Source: Armigeres subalbatus (taxonomy: Eukaryota; Arthropoda; Insecta; Diptera; Culicidae). Taken from it: a stretch of 64,000 nt of DNA. Below the pieces are notes generated by a model. The model saw nothing but the letters and a program-made list of their open reading frames with translations, was not told where the DNA came from and did no database searches. Each line of letters begins with the position of its first letter. The stretch's first letter is position 1. The translations under genes were made by a program, and so were the position numbers. Below, one piece after another: positions 34,570 to 45,229 of the stretch. The stretch is from the NCBI RefSeq assembly GCF_024139115.2, contig NC_085139.1, positions 73,203,203 to 73,267,202 on the forward strand, given 5' to 3'.

Positions 34570-36630
34570 GTCATTTTTTTCTCCAGCGGTAATTTTAGTA
34601 ACTTTTGCATTTGCATCAGCGGATTGCAAATTCGGCTGATGGTGGCTGCCGTTTATTGCGCATTCCACAGTTTTTGTACGCGTGGTGATCTTAAAAATTA
34701 TTCGTGAAGTGAAAAGTGGCCGTGAATCGAAGTATCGAAGTTAAGTTTGAATAAGTCAAGTGTTAAACTTGTCCTACAATCAGATTGCGGTTCGTGGTAT
34801 GTTCATCCGGTGTAGCAGATGGTTCGTGGGACTGTGTGGTTCCGGATTCGGATTTCGGTGGATCCGAAGGACAGAAGAACCAATCCAAAGAATGGTGAAG
34901 CAGAGCAAGTTGACCGAGATGATTGGCAAACCCCCTCCTGCTAATTGTTTCGCAGATGATTGACGGTGGTAAGGTCTCTTCGAATCATCGGGACAGTCAT
35001 GAGTACGAAATTGGTAAGCACGTTCCGGTTACTGTCAAACGCATCATCCTTGATGCTTAACGCACGCTTAAAATATATTTTGCTCGTAGTCACCTTTTCG
35101 ACGCAAACATCCAGTAAAAGTTAAAATATTTAGTTAGGTTGATTTATTCATTCCGGATATAGTTAAACATGTACCGAAATATTCGTAATTACACTATCAT
35201 TTTACGGAATTGGGTATAATTATTATTCAATTGAAAATCGTGCGGTTAAACTAAACAAACAGCGACTCGAAGCTTTTTTTTTACGGAATACCCGTTTACA
35301 TAGAATATTTTTGCAGACAGTTTCCAGCAAGGTTTCCAGTGTGTTGCTGTTGAGTGTAAATTGATTTGTTGCTGATTTTGTGATTTTTGATTTCAATAAA
35401 GAAAACGCCAGATCAGATAGTAATTTAGGGCTTTAGAAGCAGAAAGGTGTAAGTGACATTTTATTCAAATTTGCTATGGTTTTAGTGCTTTACGGCCACA
35501 TATTGATATGGTTTGCACGTTATTTGTAAAACATGTGAAAATTCACAAAAAAAAATCATACCATTTGTTTGGAACGAAAAATATTGTACACTTATTTTCT
35601 CAAAATTAAGTTTTTGACACATACACCCTTTGCATTTGTCCCCACAATAAATTAAAAATAGCACAAATTAGTACGAAATTGTCATTTTGCAAATTTCATT
35701 AATATATGAGCAATAAGCATATCGTTATTGATGGAACAAGCACTTTACTTCGCGTGCCGATTATGGAAAAATCATATAGAAATCTATTGCAAACCATTAG
35801 TTTTGAGAGTGTTTATGTGTTATCATAGAAACATCCTGGTTTTTTTAAAACAATCTTTGAATGTATAGAATACAATGTATATTGTTACCCGAATGTTCGA
35901 TAATTCTACATTTACGTTCTACAATATTTCTACAACGTTACATCCAAGTTCACCATAATTATTACCCTACCAAAAAATTTGAATGCGGTATTTTTACGGA
36001 AAAGGACCTGTGAGCAAAACAAAAACTTTCTAGTGGCTAGCTCCTCATGATCATGGAGAAACTCATCCCGAACAGGAGAGATTAACTTTATAATACCTAA
36101 TTCTGTTTTTGATACCATACTCTGTTATGAACTGGGCGTGGTGGAAGGTTGTACCAGGAATTAATATGCAATGTCTTCCGGTATAACATGCTGTTTTATA
36201 CCAATACCAAACGCATAACAAGTTATTATTCGCTTGGTATTGTGATACCTAGACGTGTTGTGCCTGAAGTGTTTTGCGTGTTGATTTTTGGTACTGTTTT
36301 TGGTGTTTAGCAAATTCATACCAATTTCTGTTATCGAGATCGTCACTTCTGTTAGTAATATATATAAAATCATGGAAAGTGAAGATGCGTGTCCTGAAAA
36401 ATATGAATGAATCAACAATGAATAAGAAAGTTAAGATGTTACAATCACGAATACAATCAGTTATACCGGTGCAGGAAAGAAGAATCATTACATCTCGTTC
36501 ACCAATAAAATGATTGAAACAGCATTCATACAACAAGCAGGATTTAACTTTATACTAAATAAATACCTACATCTAAAAAGTCGAAAATGCGTGTGCAAGT
36601 TTTTCGTGTTTTGTGTTAGACATAGAACGA
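34570..36630. other. No gene recognised
   Basis: 34680-34970 reads like a leader with a short frame (MVKQSKLTEMIGKPPPANCF) and a donor-like GAAATTGGTAAGCAC near 35009, but no product is identifiable. From 35000 to 36630 the DNA is AT-rich with only short frames. Confidence 0.35.
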
Positions 36631-36912
36631 TCAGAGATCGCGTCCAGACATATTTTCTTCAGTAAGCAGAACGATCGGCTGGCATTCGAAATTTTGTTCT
36701 GCTTTGTGCGGTAAGCAAAACGATCAGCCGGTCACCGAAAATTTGTTCTGCTGTGTGCGGGAGTAAATTAATTGAATAGTAAAAGTTTGAATCGCGTCCA
36801 GACATGTTTCTTCAGTAAGCAGAACGATCGGCTGATCATCAAAATTTTGTTCTGCTTTGTGCGGTGAGCAGAACGATCGGCTGGTTACCGAAATTTTGTT
36901 TTGCTTTGTGCG
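36630..36912. repeat. Two-level direct repeat with AGAACGATCGGCTGG core
   Basis: A ~155-bp unit (starting ATCGCGTCCAGACATxTTT at about 36636 and 36792) is present twice. Each unit contains two ~58-bp subunits of the form AGCAGAACGATCGGCTGG, AATTTTGTTCTGC, TTTGTGCGG. AGCAGAAC and GTTCTGCT are themselves inverted, so each subunit can form a small stem. Confidence 0.85.
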
Positions 36913-37129
36913 ACCTTCAATATAAAATTATCAGTTTTGTTTTCATCGATTAAAATACACGCTATACACGGCATACCGTTTACCAAAACGAACCCCTGCC
37001 AACGAACCCTATCAAAGCGAGTATCATGTCAACAATGTCCTACCTATTCCTTAATTTACCTGCATTCGGACACGGCCGGCGCTGGTATTACTTATTTTTG
37101 GGTCACCAGTTATTACACATTGAAATGAT

Positions 37130-38435
37130 GTTAGTCCCAAACTCCTTCGTTTGGCTTTGTGTAATTACAGCTGACCTGGCAATAGCGGAGTAGCAACCGT
37201 GGGCGGTCAATTATGCTCATGCTCATGCTTAAAGTAGCTTTCCAAAATCGTGTAACGGTACTTCCGCTGGAGCAACGTTTTGGCAATCTCAGCCCAGCAG
37301 GAACTTTTGACCGCATTCCGCACGTCGAGTGTTGCTATTGCGCAGTAACGGATATCGCGCCGCTGGTATTCGATGGCGACCTCGGCAATGTCAACCACCG
37401 ATTTACTAGTGTTCAGACCGTCCTTTCCGAAAGCCGAACCCAATTTCCGTTGGGACCAGGTGCTTTACTCGGGTCGAGGGACTTTGTCACCGTCATCAGA
37501 TCCTCTACTGTCACTCTCGCCACCAATCCGTCGTCTGCATCTATTGAGGTTGCTGGCGACCAATGGGACGACCATCACCACCGGATAAGAGTCTCTCCAC
37601 TGTCTATCAAAGCAGGGTTCCTTGCTCTTTTTGATGGCCTTGTTTAGGGTCAGCCTCATCGCTTTGAATAGCTCGATGTGCTGCTCTCTCACTTGCGCCA
37701 AGTGTGTTCTTTGCAGTTTTCTTTTTGTTCTTAGTTACACTATCGAAGTGAGCGACCTTCCACGCTCGGGTTGTAGGAGTAGCTCCCCAGCTTTCTCTCC
37801 TTGCATCGCTGCTCATCCTGTACTGGATAGCCAAACGATCACTATGGGTATGTAACCATCGCCAACGGGTTGCAAGGGTGGTCCGACCGTCCGCACTGGC
37901 GGTGCTCTACATACTCGAAGCACTTTCTTCTTCTTTCTTCAGCAGGTTGATGGTTCGAGTGCCGAGGTCGGTCCGACGATTCCGGTTTGCAGACGACTTC
38001 CGGTTCGCTAGCGCCCTGACAATACCACGAATACCACATGGTCTGGAGTCGCCTCTACGTTGATACACGCCGGACAGAATGGCGATGACGCATGTCCACA
38101 CCGGCGCAGATATTGGCGGTAACAACCGTGTCCGGATAGGAACTGAGTGAGGTGAAAGTTCACCTCACCATGCTCCCTGTTCACCCACATCGACACATTG
38201 GGGATGAGCCTCCGGTTATGTTTCGTCTCCCCAGGCTGGAACTCTGTACCTTAGTATCGAGCATGATATTGTCAGCAGAAGGCGCCTACTGCTGCCCAAG
38301 CAACACCTCTTGTTTCTCAGTGAGTAACAACAACTGTGGTGTGACTTACTAAAGGTCTGACGTATGCACAACGCGTCGTATTTGGAACTCCTTTGTGACA
38401 CAAAAAGCGCAAGAGGTGGAGCCTATTTGCAACAT
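37130..38435 (-). pseudogene. R1-group LINE fragment (RT and C-terminal Cys/His domain)
   Basis: Several short minus-strand frames appear in R1 order. First is EQHIELFKAMRLTLNKAIKK (about 37640), from the linker before RT. Next is AIATLDVRNAVKSSCWAEI (about 37320), an RT block with the first catalytic Asp in LDVRNAFNS-like context. Last is HGEVNFHLTQFLSGHGCYRQ with CGHASSPFCPACINVEATPD and HVVF (38008-38196), the post-RT Cys/His motif of R1-group LINEs. In plus-strand order the C-terminal piece lies at higher coordinates than the RT piece, opposite to a simple minus-strand element. This block is therefore rearranged or made of two copies. Not functional. Confidence 0.65.
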
Positions 38436-38439
38436 CTTG

Positions 38440-38547
38440 CGGCTACAATGAAAATAAAAACACAAAAACCAACCGGGAATCGAACCATGGACCTTGAGAT
38501 TTGCAACCTTCTACTATAACCATCACACCAACAATTCTATTTGGAGA
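38440..38547 (-). repeat. tRNA-like / SINE-like module
   Basis: The minus strand carries an A-box-like TGGTTATAGTAG (38511-38522) and a B box GGTTCGATTCC (38476-38486). The surrounding sequence (AGAAGGTTGCAAATCTCAAG, GGTCCATGG) is tRNA-like, but the acceptor ends do not pair. Likely a SINE head or tRNA pseudogene. The RTE element next door inserted at its edge (38548). Confidence 0.5.
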
Positions 38548-38558
38548 TTCTGCTACAA
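38548..38558. repeat. RTE target site duplication, left copy
   Basis: TTCTGCTACAA, identical to 44870-44880. The 11-bp duplication marks both ends of RTE copy B. Confidence 0.85.
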
Positions 38559-38576
38559 TTATTTTTTATTATTTAT

Positions 38577-41391
38577 TCAGACTAAGGCCGAAGTGGCCTG
38601 TGCGGTATATAAGAGTCTTCTCCATTCGGGTCGGTCCATGGCTACACGTCGCCAACCACGCAGTCTACGGAGGGTCCGCAAGTCATCTTCCACCTGATCG
38701 ATCCACCTTGCCCGCTGCGCACCTCGCCTTCTTGTGCCCGTCGGATCGTTGTCGAGAACCATTTTCACCGGGTTACTGTCCGACATTCTGGCTACGTGCC
38801 CGGCCCATCGCAGTCGTCCGATTTTCGCGGTGTGAACGATGGATGGTTCTCCCAACAGCTGATGCAATTCGTGGTTCATTCGCCTCCTCCACGTACCGTC
38901 CGCCATCTGCACCCCACCATAGATGGTACGCAGCACTTTCCTTTCGAAAACTCCAAGTGCACGTTGGTCCTCCACGAGCATCGTCCAGGTCTCGTGTCCG
39001 TAGAGGACTACCGGTCTAATTAGCGTTTTGTAGATTGTCAGTTTGGTACGGCGGCGAACTCTATCCGATCGGAGCGTCTTGCGTAGTCCAAAGTACGTAC
39101 GATTTCCAGCCACTATGCGTCTCCGAATTTCTCTGCTGGTGTCATTTTCGGCAGTCACCAGTGAGCCCAAGTACACAAATTCTTCTACCACCTCGATTTC
39201 GTCACCACCGATGCAAACTCGCGGTGGGTGGCTCACATTGTCTTCTCTTGAACCTCTTTCTATCATGTACTTCGTCTTCGACGTGTTGATGACTAGTCCG
39301 ATCCGCTTAGCTTCCCTCTTCAGTCTGATGTAGGCTTCCTCCATCTTCTCAAAGTTACGTGCCATAATATCTATGTCGTCGGCGAAGCCAAATAGCTGGA
39401 CGGACTTATTGAAAATTGTACCACTCGTGTTAATCCCTGCTCTTCGTATTACCCCTTCCAAAGCGATGTTGAATAGCAGACACGAAAGACCATCACCTTG
39501 CCGTAGCCCTCTGCGGGTTTCGAAGGGACTCGAGAATGCCCCTGAAACTCGAACTACGCACATCACCCGATCCATCGTCGCTTTGATCAACCGTGTCAGT
39601 TTATCCGGAAAACCGTGTTCGTGCATTAGCTGCCATAGCTGGTCCCGATCGATTGTATCATATGCGGCTTTGAAGTCGATGAATAGATGATGTGTGGGAA
39701 CGTTGTATTCGCGGCATTTCTGCAGTACTTGGCGAATGGCGAACACCTGGTCCGTGGTGGAGCGTTCGCCCATAAAACCCGCCTGGTACTGCCCCACGAA
39801 CTCCCTTGCAGTTGGTGCTAGTCGACGGCATAAAATTTGGGAGAGTACCTTGTAGGCGGCGTTCAGCAATGTGATTGCGCGGTAGTTGCTACAATTCAGC
39901 TTATCGCCCTTTTTGTAGATGGGACACACGACACCTTCCATCCACTCCTGCGGCAAAACTTCCTCCTCCTCAATCTTGGTAATGACCCAGTGCAGCGCTC
40001 TAGCCAGTGCCTCACCACCGTATTTAAATAGCTCTCCTGGTAGTTGGTCAACCCTAGGGGCTTTGTTGATCTTCAGCCGGCCAATCTCCTCCTGGATTTC
40101 CTGGAGATCCGGAGCCGGTAAAATTATGTCCTGCGCGCGTTCTCCCAGGTCCATCACCATACCGCCATCTTCGTCTGCCACATCGCCATTCAGGTGTTCT
40201 TCGTAGTGCTGCCGCCACCTTTGGATCACCTCACGCTCGTTCGTAAGAAGGTTCCCGTTTATGTCCTTATACATATCAGGCTGTGGCACGTGGCCCTTAC
40301 GTGAACGGTTTAACTTCTCATAGAACTTTCGTGTGTTATTAGCGCGGTACAGTTGCTCCGTTTCTTCACGGTCTCGATCTTCCTGCTGGCGCTTTTTCCT
40401 CCGGAAAATCGAGTTTTGTCTGTTCCGCGCCTGTTTATATCGTGCCTCGTTCGCCCTCGTGCGGTGTTGCTGCAATCTCACCAAAGCTGCATTTTTCTCC
40501 TCCACTAACTGCTTACATTCGCCGTCATACCAGTCGTTTCTCTGATCCGGGGGCACCGTGCCAAGTGCAGCGTTTGCGGTGCTACCAATGGCGGATCGAA
40601 TATCTCTCCAGCCATCTTCAAGAGACGCTGCGCCTAGCTGCTCTTCCGTTGGAAGTGCCACTTCCAGCTGCTGCGCGTATTCTTGGGCTAGTCTACCGTC
40701 TTGTAGCCGCCCAATGTTAAGCCGCGGCGTCCGACTTCGACGCGTGTTGTACACCGTCGAGAGTTTTGAGCGCAGACATACTGCAACGAGGTAGTGGTCG
40801 GATTCAATATTCGCACTGCGGTAAGTGCGGACGTTCGTGATGTCGGAGAAGAATTTACCGTCGATTAGAACGTGGTCGATTTGGTTTTCCGTTTCTTGGT
40901 TAGGTGATCTCCATGTGGCCTTGTGGATATTTTTGCGGGGAAAGAAGGTGCTTCGGACTACCATTCCGCGGGAGGCTGCGAAGTTTATGCATCGTTGGCC
41001 GTTGTCATTCGATACGGTGTGCAGACTATCCGGTCCGATGACCGGTCTATACATTTCCTCCCTTCCTACCTGTGCGTTCATGTCACCGATGACGATTTTA
41101 ACGTCCCGCAGTGGGCATCCATCGTATGTCTGCTCCAGCTGTGCGTAGAACGCTTCTTTCTCGTCGTCGGGTCTCCCTTCGTGTGGGCAGTGCACGTTGA
41201 TGATGCTATAGTTGAAGAAACGGCCTTTAATCCTCAGCTTGCACATCCTTGCGTTGATTGGCTGCCACCCAATCACGCGTTGGCGCATCTTACCCAGCAC
41301 TATGAAGCCGGTTCCCAGCTCGTTGGTGGTGCCACGGCTTTGGTAGAAGGTATCCGCTCGATGCCCGCTTTTCCACACTTTCTTTTCTGTT
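38577..41391 (-). pseudogene. RTE ORF, main part: endonuclease and reverse transcriptase
   Basis: A 933-aa frame opens after a stop codon at 41391-41393. That stop sits where relatives have Trp after LQEIC, so it is probably a TGG-to-TGA change. The EEP endonuclease occupies roughly residues 30-215 (GDMNAQVGREEM near 98, IDHVLIDGKF, IESDHYLVAV near 194). A basic linker follows (IFRRKKRQQEDRDREE). The reverse transcriptase runs about 420-700: ICP-type [65 protein letters not shown], and the catalytic [11 protein letters not shown] near 662. The thumb and tail contain LYGHETWTMLVEDQ and GRLRWAGHVARMSDSNPV. RT motifs look intact. The upstream stop and the insertion make the whole ORF non-functional as it stands. 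Confidence 0.9.
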
Positions 41392-41431
41392 CAGCAAATC
41401 TCCTGCAGCGCCACGACGTCGAAGTTGCGGG

Positions 41432-41439
41432 GATGTAAT
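41432..41439. repeat. hAT target site duplication, left copy
   Basis: GATGTAAT, repeated exactly at 44434-44441. The 8-bp length is diagnostic of hAT-type insertion. Confidence 0.9.
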
Positions 41440-42127
41440 TAGGGCTTCCATTCCCGGAAACGATTTCCCGGGAAATCATATTTCCCGGGATTCCCGATTC
41501 CCGGGATTTATGTATCAGTTTCCCGAATTTCCCGGGAAATGAACAACATACTAAAATATTTTGTGATAATTGACTTATTTTATTAAAATTTGATGATAAC
41601 GGATTTTGGGGTATCAATTACATTTTTTTTACTAGCATCATCTCACTATTTATTTCACTTTTGAAGTTTAAGTTACAACTGAAAATGTTACAGAATCATA
41701 TGGTGCATTCCAATACGTGTTGAAGAGAGGCGAGACAAAGAACCAGTTTGTATTTATTGTTCGTGTATTCAGTAGGTAAGCGTTGTGAAGTCGAATTAAA
41801 AATTTAGTATCTGTGGTGAAACAGCAGAGCTATCAATGTTCGCAAATACTGAGGCAATAGCAGTGACCGCTTTGGCAGGTTTGTCCTACTATTTTAAAAG
41901 GTTTTTTAAGACCTTCAATCCTTTTTGATTCAATTCCCGAACAGACTCATATTCCGCAGACTCGTTTGTATTTTAAGATATTTCTGAAATATTTCATTTG
42001 AATATTTTATAATATTGGTGGGCTAACAGATCTTGATGGAAAAACAGATTTTATGTCTTTAGTATGCGTTTATTACAACTGTCTTACAACAAATACTCGC
42101 AAAACTTTTGCAATTTGATGCGTTTTA

Positions 42128-42968
42128 TGGATCGTACACACGGTCAAGCAGTTCGACCAACATTGACTCCACCTCTCGTTTATTCAAACATCCATCAAGT
42201 TTCACCAACAGCGACACGAACAATCAATTTATTCGACCAACAATATCACACACGAACGACCGAAGCGCCAACTTGAGCACCAACCATCAAAAAATATATG
42301 GGGGTTTGTGCAACTTCACTTCAAATGCTAAAACATGTTCGGCGAACCTTGACTCCGCCCCCGACAACTCAAACCAAAATCAAACCGTTTTAATTTTTTC
42401 CAACCGAGCCGCCAACTGTCAAATGGTTGTTCGAACAACTCTCGCTTAACTTTTCAAAAGGACCTAAGTAACATTTTTTTCATGAATTAATTTGAATAGC
42501 GCAATCAACAGAACAACATGAAAGCTATTGATTGCAGTACTCAAATTAATTCCTAGCATGAACTATTCTTATACTCGACGACTTTTTTTTGTGCATAGAA
42601 TCTTCTGGTCAAATGAAAAAAATGTTACTTAGGTCCTTTTGAAAAGTTAAGCGAGAACTTCACACACGTTCAAACAAAGCAGCAACCGAAGCGTTTTCTT
42701 GGGGGTGGAGTCAATGTTCGTCAAACTGCTTGACTGGTGTGTACGTTGCATTAGGTGCTGTTCGGCAGTTCAAAGGATCATTAAAGTACTCGCCTGACAA
42801 CTCTTTTTTATGTCGAATGGAATTTCAAATATTTCATCTGCTTTAAATACAAAACGTGTTCAAGTGGACTTACAATGTACATGAATAAAAATGGTTTATC
42901 CTTCAAAGTTGACCAGAAGATTCTATGCACAAAAAAGTCGTCGAGTATAAGAATAGTTCATGCTAGGA
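42128..42968. repeat. Nested and interlocked inverted repeats inside the hAT element
   Basis: Three inverted pairs: 42133-42173 with 42703-42745 (CGGTCAAGCAGTTCGACCAA / GTCAAACTGCTTGAC); 42443-42485 with 42612-42653 (CGCTTAACTTTTCAAAAGGA / reverse); and 42551-42612 with 42908-42968 (CATGAACTATTCTTATACTC / reverse). The third pair overlaps the first instead of nesting in it, so the stems cannot all form together. This looks like foldback elements inserted into one another. Confidence 0.8.
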
Positions 42969-43271
42969 GTATTTTGGCGATAATAGAAGAGAATCTCTCG
43001 AAGACGTCGTTGTCCAAAAACTGAAATAAATTGTGGATAAAACCTGAAAAAGTTTTTTAAAAAATATGGAGAAGTAGCACATAATATAGCTCATCAGGAC
43101 ACTGCAGATCTTACTCTGTAACGATTTAGTCAGCAAAATATTAATTTTTCGATTTAATTGTGTGTCAAATTTTGTACACTTTGACACACTGTGTATTGCC
43201 ATCGGAAACAATGCATACGCTGATTCAAGCCTTCTCACATACTGCAAAGCGGATAATTCGTACCTAGCGCG

Positions 43272-43311
43272 GGTATAAAAGAAGCCTCCATGCATCGAAT
43301 CGAGGCTCAGT
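43272..43311 (+). promoter_or_regulatory. TATA box and arthropod initiator-like motif
   Basis: GGGTATAAAAG (TATAAA starting at 43274) is followed about 33 bases later by TCAGT at 43307. This is the spacing and sequence of an insect TATA/Inr core promoter as used by genes and LTRs. The 43290-43565 frame just downstream (MHRIEAQFTTVDGRKSTLNK) is of unknown function. It may be part of an old solo LTR inside the hAT element. Confidence 0.4.
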
Positions 43312-44433
43312 TCACTACAGTCGATGGGCGAAAGTCGACTCTAAATAAGCATCCCGGGACAAACAGCCAGCCTTGGCTTTGGAGGAAGCCGTCGCCGGGA
43401 GAGCAGCCAGCATCGTTAAATTGCTGGTGCGGCAAGCAGTCGACGCGGGCCATAGGTAGAAGTCTACCCATCGCTGGTGCCGTGTGGAGCGTTCAACGAG
43501 TGAACATGACCAGACGTGCAGTGCAGCAGTTCCGCAACACCCTCCCACCCACCACCAACGTGTAGAATGTTGGAAATTGCAAATGTTATTGCAACCAACT
43601 ACAATAAGAGTTATTAAATAGTTTTCCATCATGTGGTGAGTCAACGATGGGGGCGAGTGATATCATACGCACTATGCAACTGAAAACCGACGTAAGTTAA
43701 GTGCAAATTAGAAGATCACGCTGTGTATTTTTTTTTGTAAATTTTGTACTCCGCAGCGCGAAGCGGTCGGTTTTTTTTAGTTCGGAATTTGGATCCGAAG
43801 TGAAAGTGCTAGCTTTGTAAAATGTGAGGAAGTTTGATTCGGTTAATAAATTTCGAAATTAGTTTGACGTTTTGTTGACGAATCATTTAGTGTTGAAAGT
43901 GAATATGATTGAGCAGATTCCGCAATAACGGTTTTCGGACCACGACGTGGCCGACTAGCAAGCTGGGCAAATTAAAATGAAGCTTGGCAATTCCTTTCGA
44001 GGAATTGGCGCAAAAGCCAAGTTTTTAAGCGGAATTTGTTCGTCTTCACTATTTTGATAATTTTATGATGACTCCACCGGAATAAACCGTTACAACACTT
44101 GATCCAGAGCAGATGCTGATACTTATAACATGGCGAACGTTTTGTAGAAGGAGTAAACGCTTTTCGAACTGAACAAAATCTTTCTCAGGCTTTCAACAAC
44201 CCTTTCATCATTTGAGGACAAAATAGCAAGCCTCCCTGATGGCAAATGTATATTTTCAAAACCATATTTTACAACAAAATTTAAACTACGATTTTATAAA
44301 AGACAGGACACTACGATTTTGAATTAGTTTCGAGAGTTTTTTTTTATTTCCCGGGATCCCGGGAAATCCCGGGAAATTATTATTTCATTTCCCGTTTCCC
44401 GGGAAGTTGATTCCCGGGAAAATGGAAGCCCTA

Positions 44434-44869
44434 GATGTAATTCATCGTAGATCATCCTGTCGTAACCTGCGAAACCTAGCGACTTGCAATTCCATGTTCC
44501 AAGCTTCCAATCGCGATCCTGTATTCGTCGCCTAGGTCTTTGCCGATTATATCGAGTCGCATTATCTCTTATACTGTTCGTAATGATTGGTTTTCTAGGC
44601 GGCTTATTGGGCCTGCGCAAACCTCCTGTCTCGTCGGAGGGCCGTCGTGTCAGGGCTGTTTAGCGTCCCACCTAACACCAGGACTTGGGCTTGTGCGCTT
44701 TGAGCGGCACACGGTCGCTTTGGTGGGGCCTACTTGCGGATACATGCAGCTTTTTATAGAGGTTTAACAGGGCCCACTGTCAAACCCCACCACATCCTAG
44801 GCAAGCCCCACAACTCGCAGATGGCCTGGGGAGGGATCGTCAAGCCCTTGGACATAGTCCCTGCTGCCC
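44434..44869 (-). pseudogene. RTE ORF start and 5' leader
   Basis: Upstream half of RTE copy B, beyond the hAT insertion. The minus-strand frame from Met at 44620 (MRRPNKPPRKPI) enters the endonuclease N-terminus (WKLGTWNCKSLGFAGYDRMI), which has the LGTWNV-type start of EEP nucleases with the Asn ligand. The leader (about 44621-44869) begins GGGCAGCAGGGAC and contains AAGGGCTTG with a complementary CAAGCCC downstream. It is shared with the orphan copy at 48833-48920. Confidence 0.85.
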
Positions 44870-44884
44870 TTCTGCTACAAGTGC

Positions 44885-45229
44885 ACTACATAAACAACAA
44901 AGTCATTTGTAACTTCATTGTACCTTATACGGAACATGCAGGGGACTGTCAAAACTAAAATACTACTCAGCTGAGTTCAAAGTGTTTTGCAACATTTCAG
45001 AAACATTGTCGTAACAGCAATGAACCGAAGTGTTATTAATTCTGCAACTTATCTGTTTTGTTTCTGATATGGAACACATCGAATTTAAAACCACCCAAGA
45101 AGTCAGATGAGTAGAATATTGCGACGCCACTTAAACGGAAATGAAACATTGTGATTTTCCGAAACTGGGAAGTGGCTTTAATGTGACTCGGTGTATTGCC
45201 AGTGTCTTCAATGCAATTTAATAGGAACA
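44885..45229. other. No gene recognised
   Basis: Spacer between the RTE target duplication and the R1-group element; nothing recognised. Confidence 0.5.

Larger units (their letters stand above)
41440..44433. mobile_element. 2,994-bp non-autonomous hAT-type element
   Basis: Terminal inverted repeat TAGGGCTTCCATT at both ends, followed by multiple inverted TTTCCCGGGAA words (41455-41540 and 44340-44420). An exact 8-bp duplication GATGTAAT flanks it. It sits in the endonuclease codons of RTE copy B, and removing it joins the reading frame (...IYDELH | PRNFDVVALQEIC). No transposase frame is visible; the interior holds a nested palindromic complex (42.1-43.0 kb) and a promoter-like region near 43.27 kb. 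Non-autonomous, younger than the RTE insertion. Confidence 0.9.
38559..44869 (-). mobile_element. Full-length RTE-clade LINE (copy B), split by a hAT element
   Basis: Bounded by an 11-bp target duplication (TTCTGCTACAA). Subtracting the 2,994-bp insertion and its 8-bp duplication leaves about 3.3 kb, the usual size for RTE elements. The 5' end (minus strand) begins GGGCAGCAGGGAC; the 3' end is a short A/T-rich tail of TAATAAATAATAAA type, as in RTE. One ORF encodes endonuclease plus reverse transcriptase. RTE elements insert by nicking DNA and reverse-transcribing their RNA at the nick. The closest named mosquito family would be JAM1, by clade; that name is not verified here. Confidence 0.9.

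Noticed and set aside
38501..41438. Plus-strand frames up to 172 codons
   Set aside because: They lie opposite the intact RTE reading frame and are its shadows.
42064..42449. Transposase of the hAT element
   Set aside because: Frames of 70-113 codons cover palindrome arms and show no hAT catalytic or dimerisation motifs.
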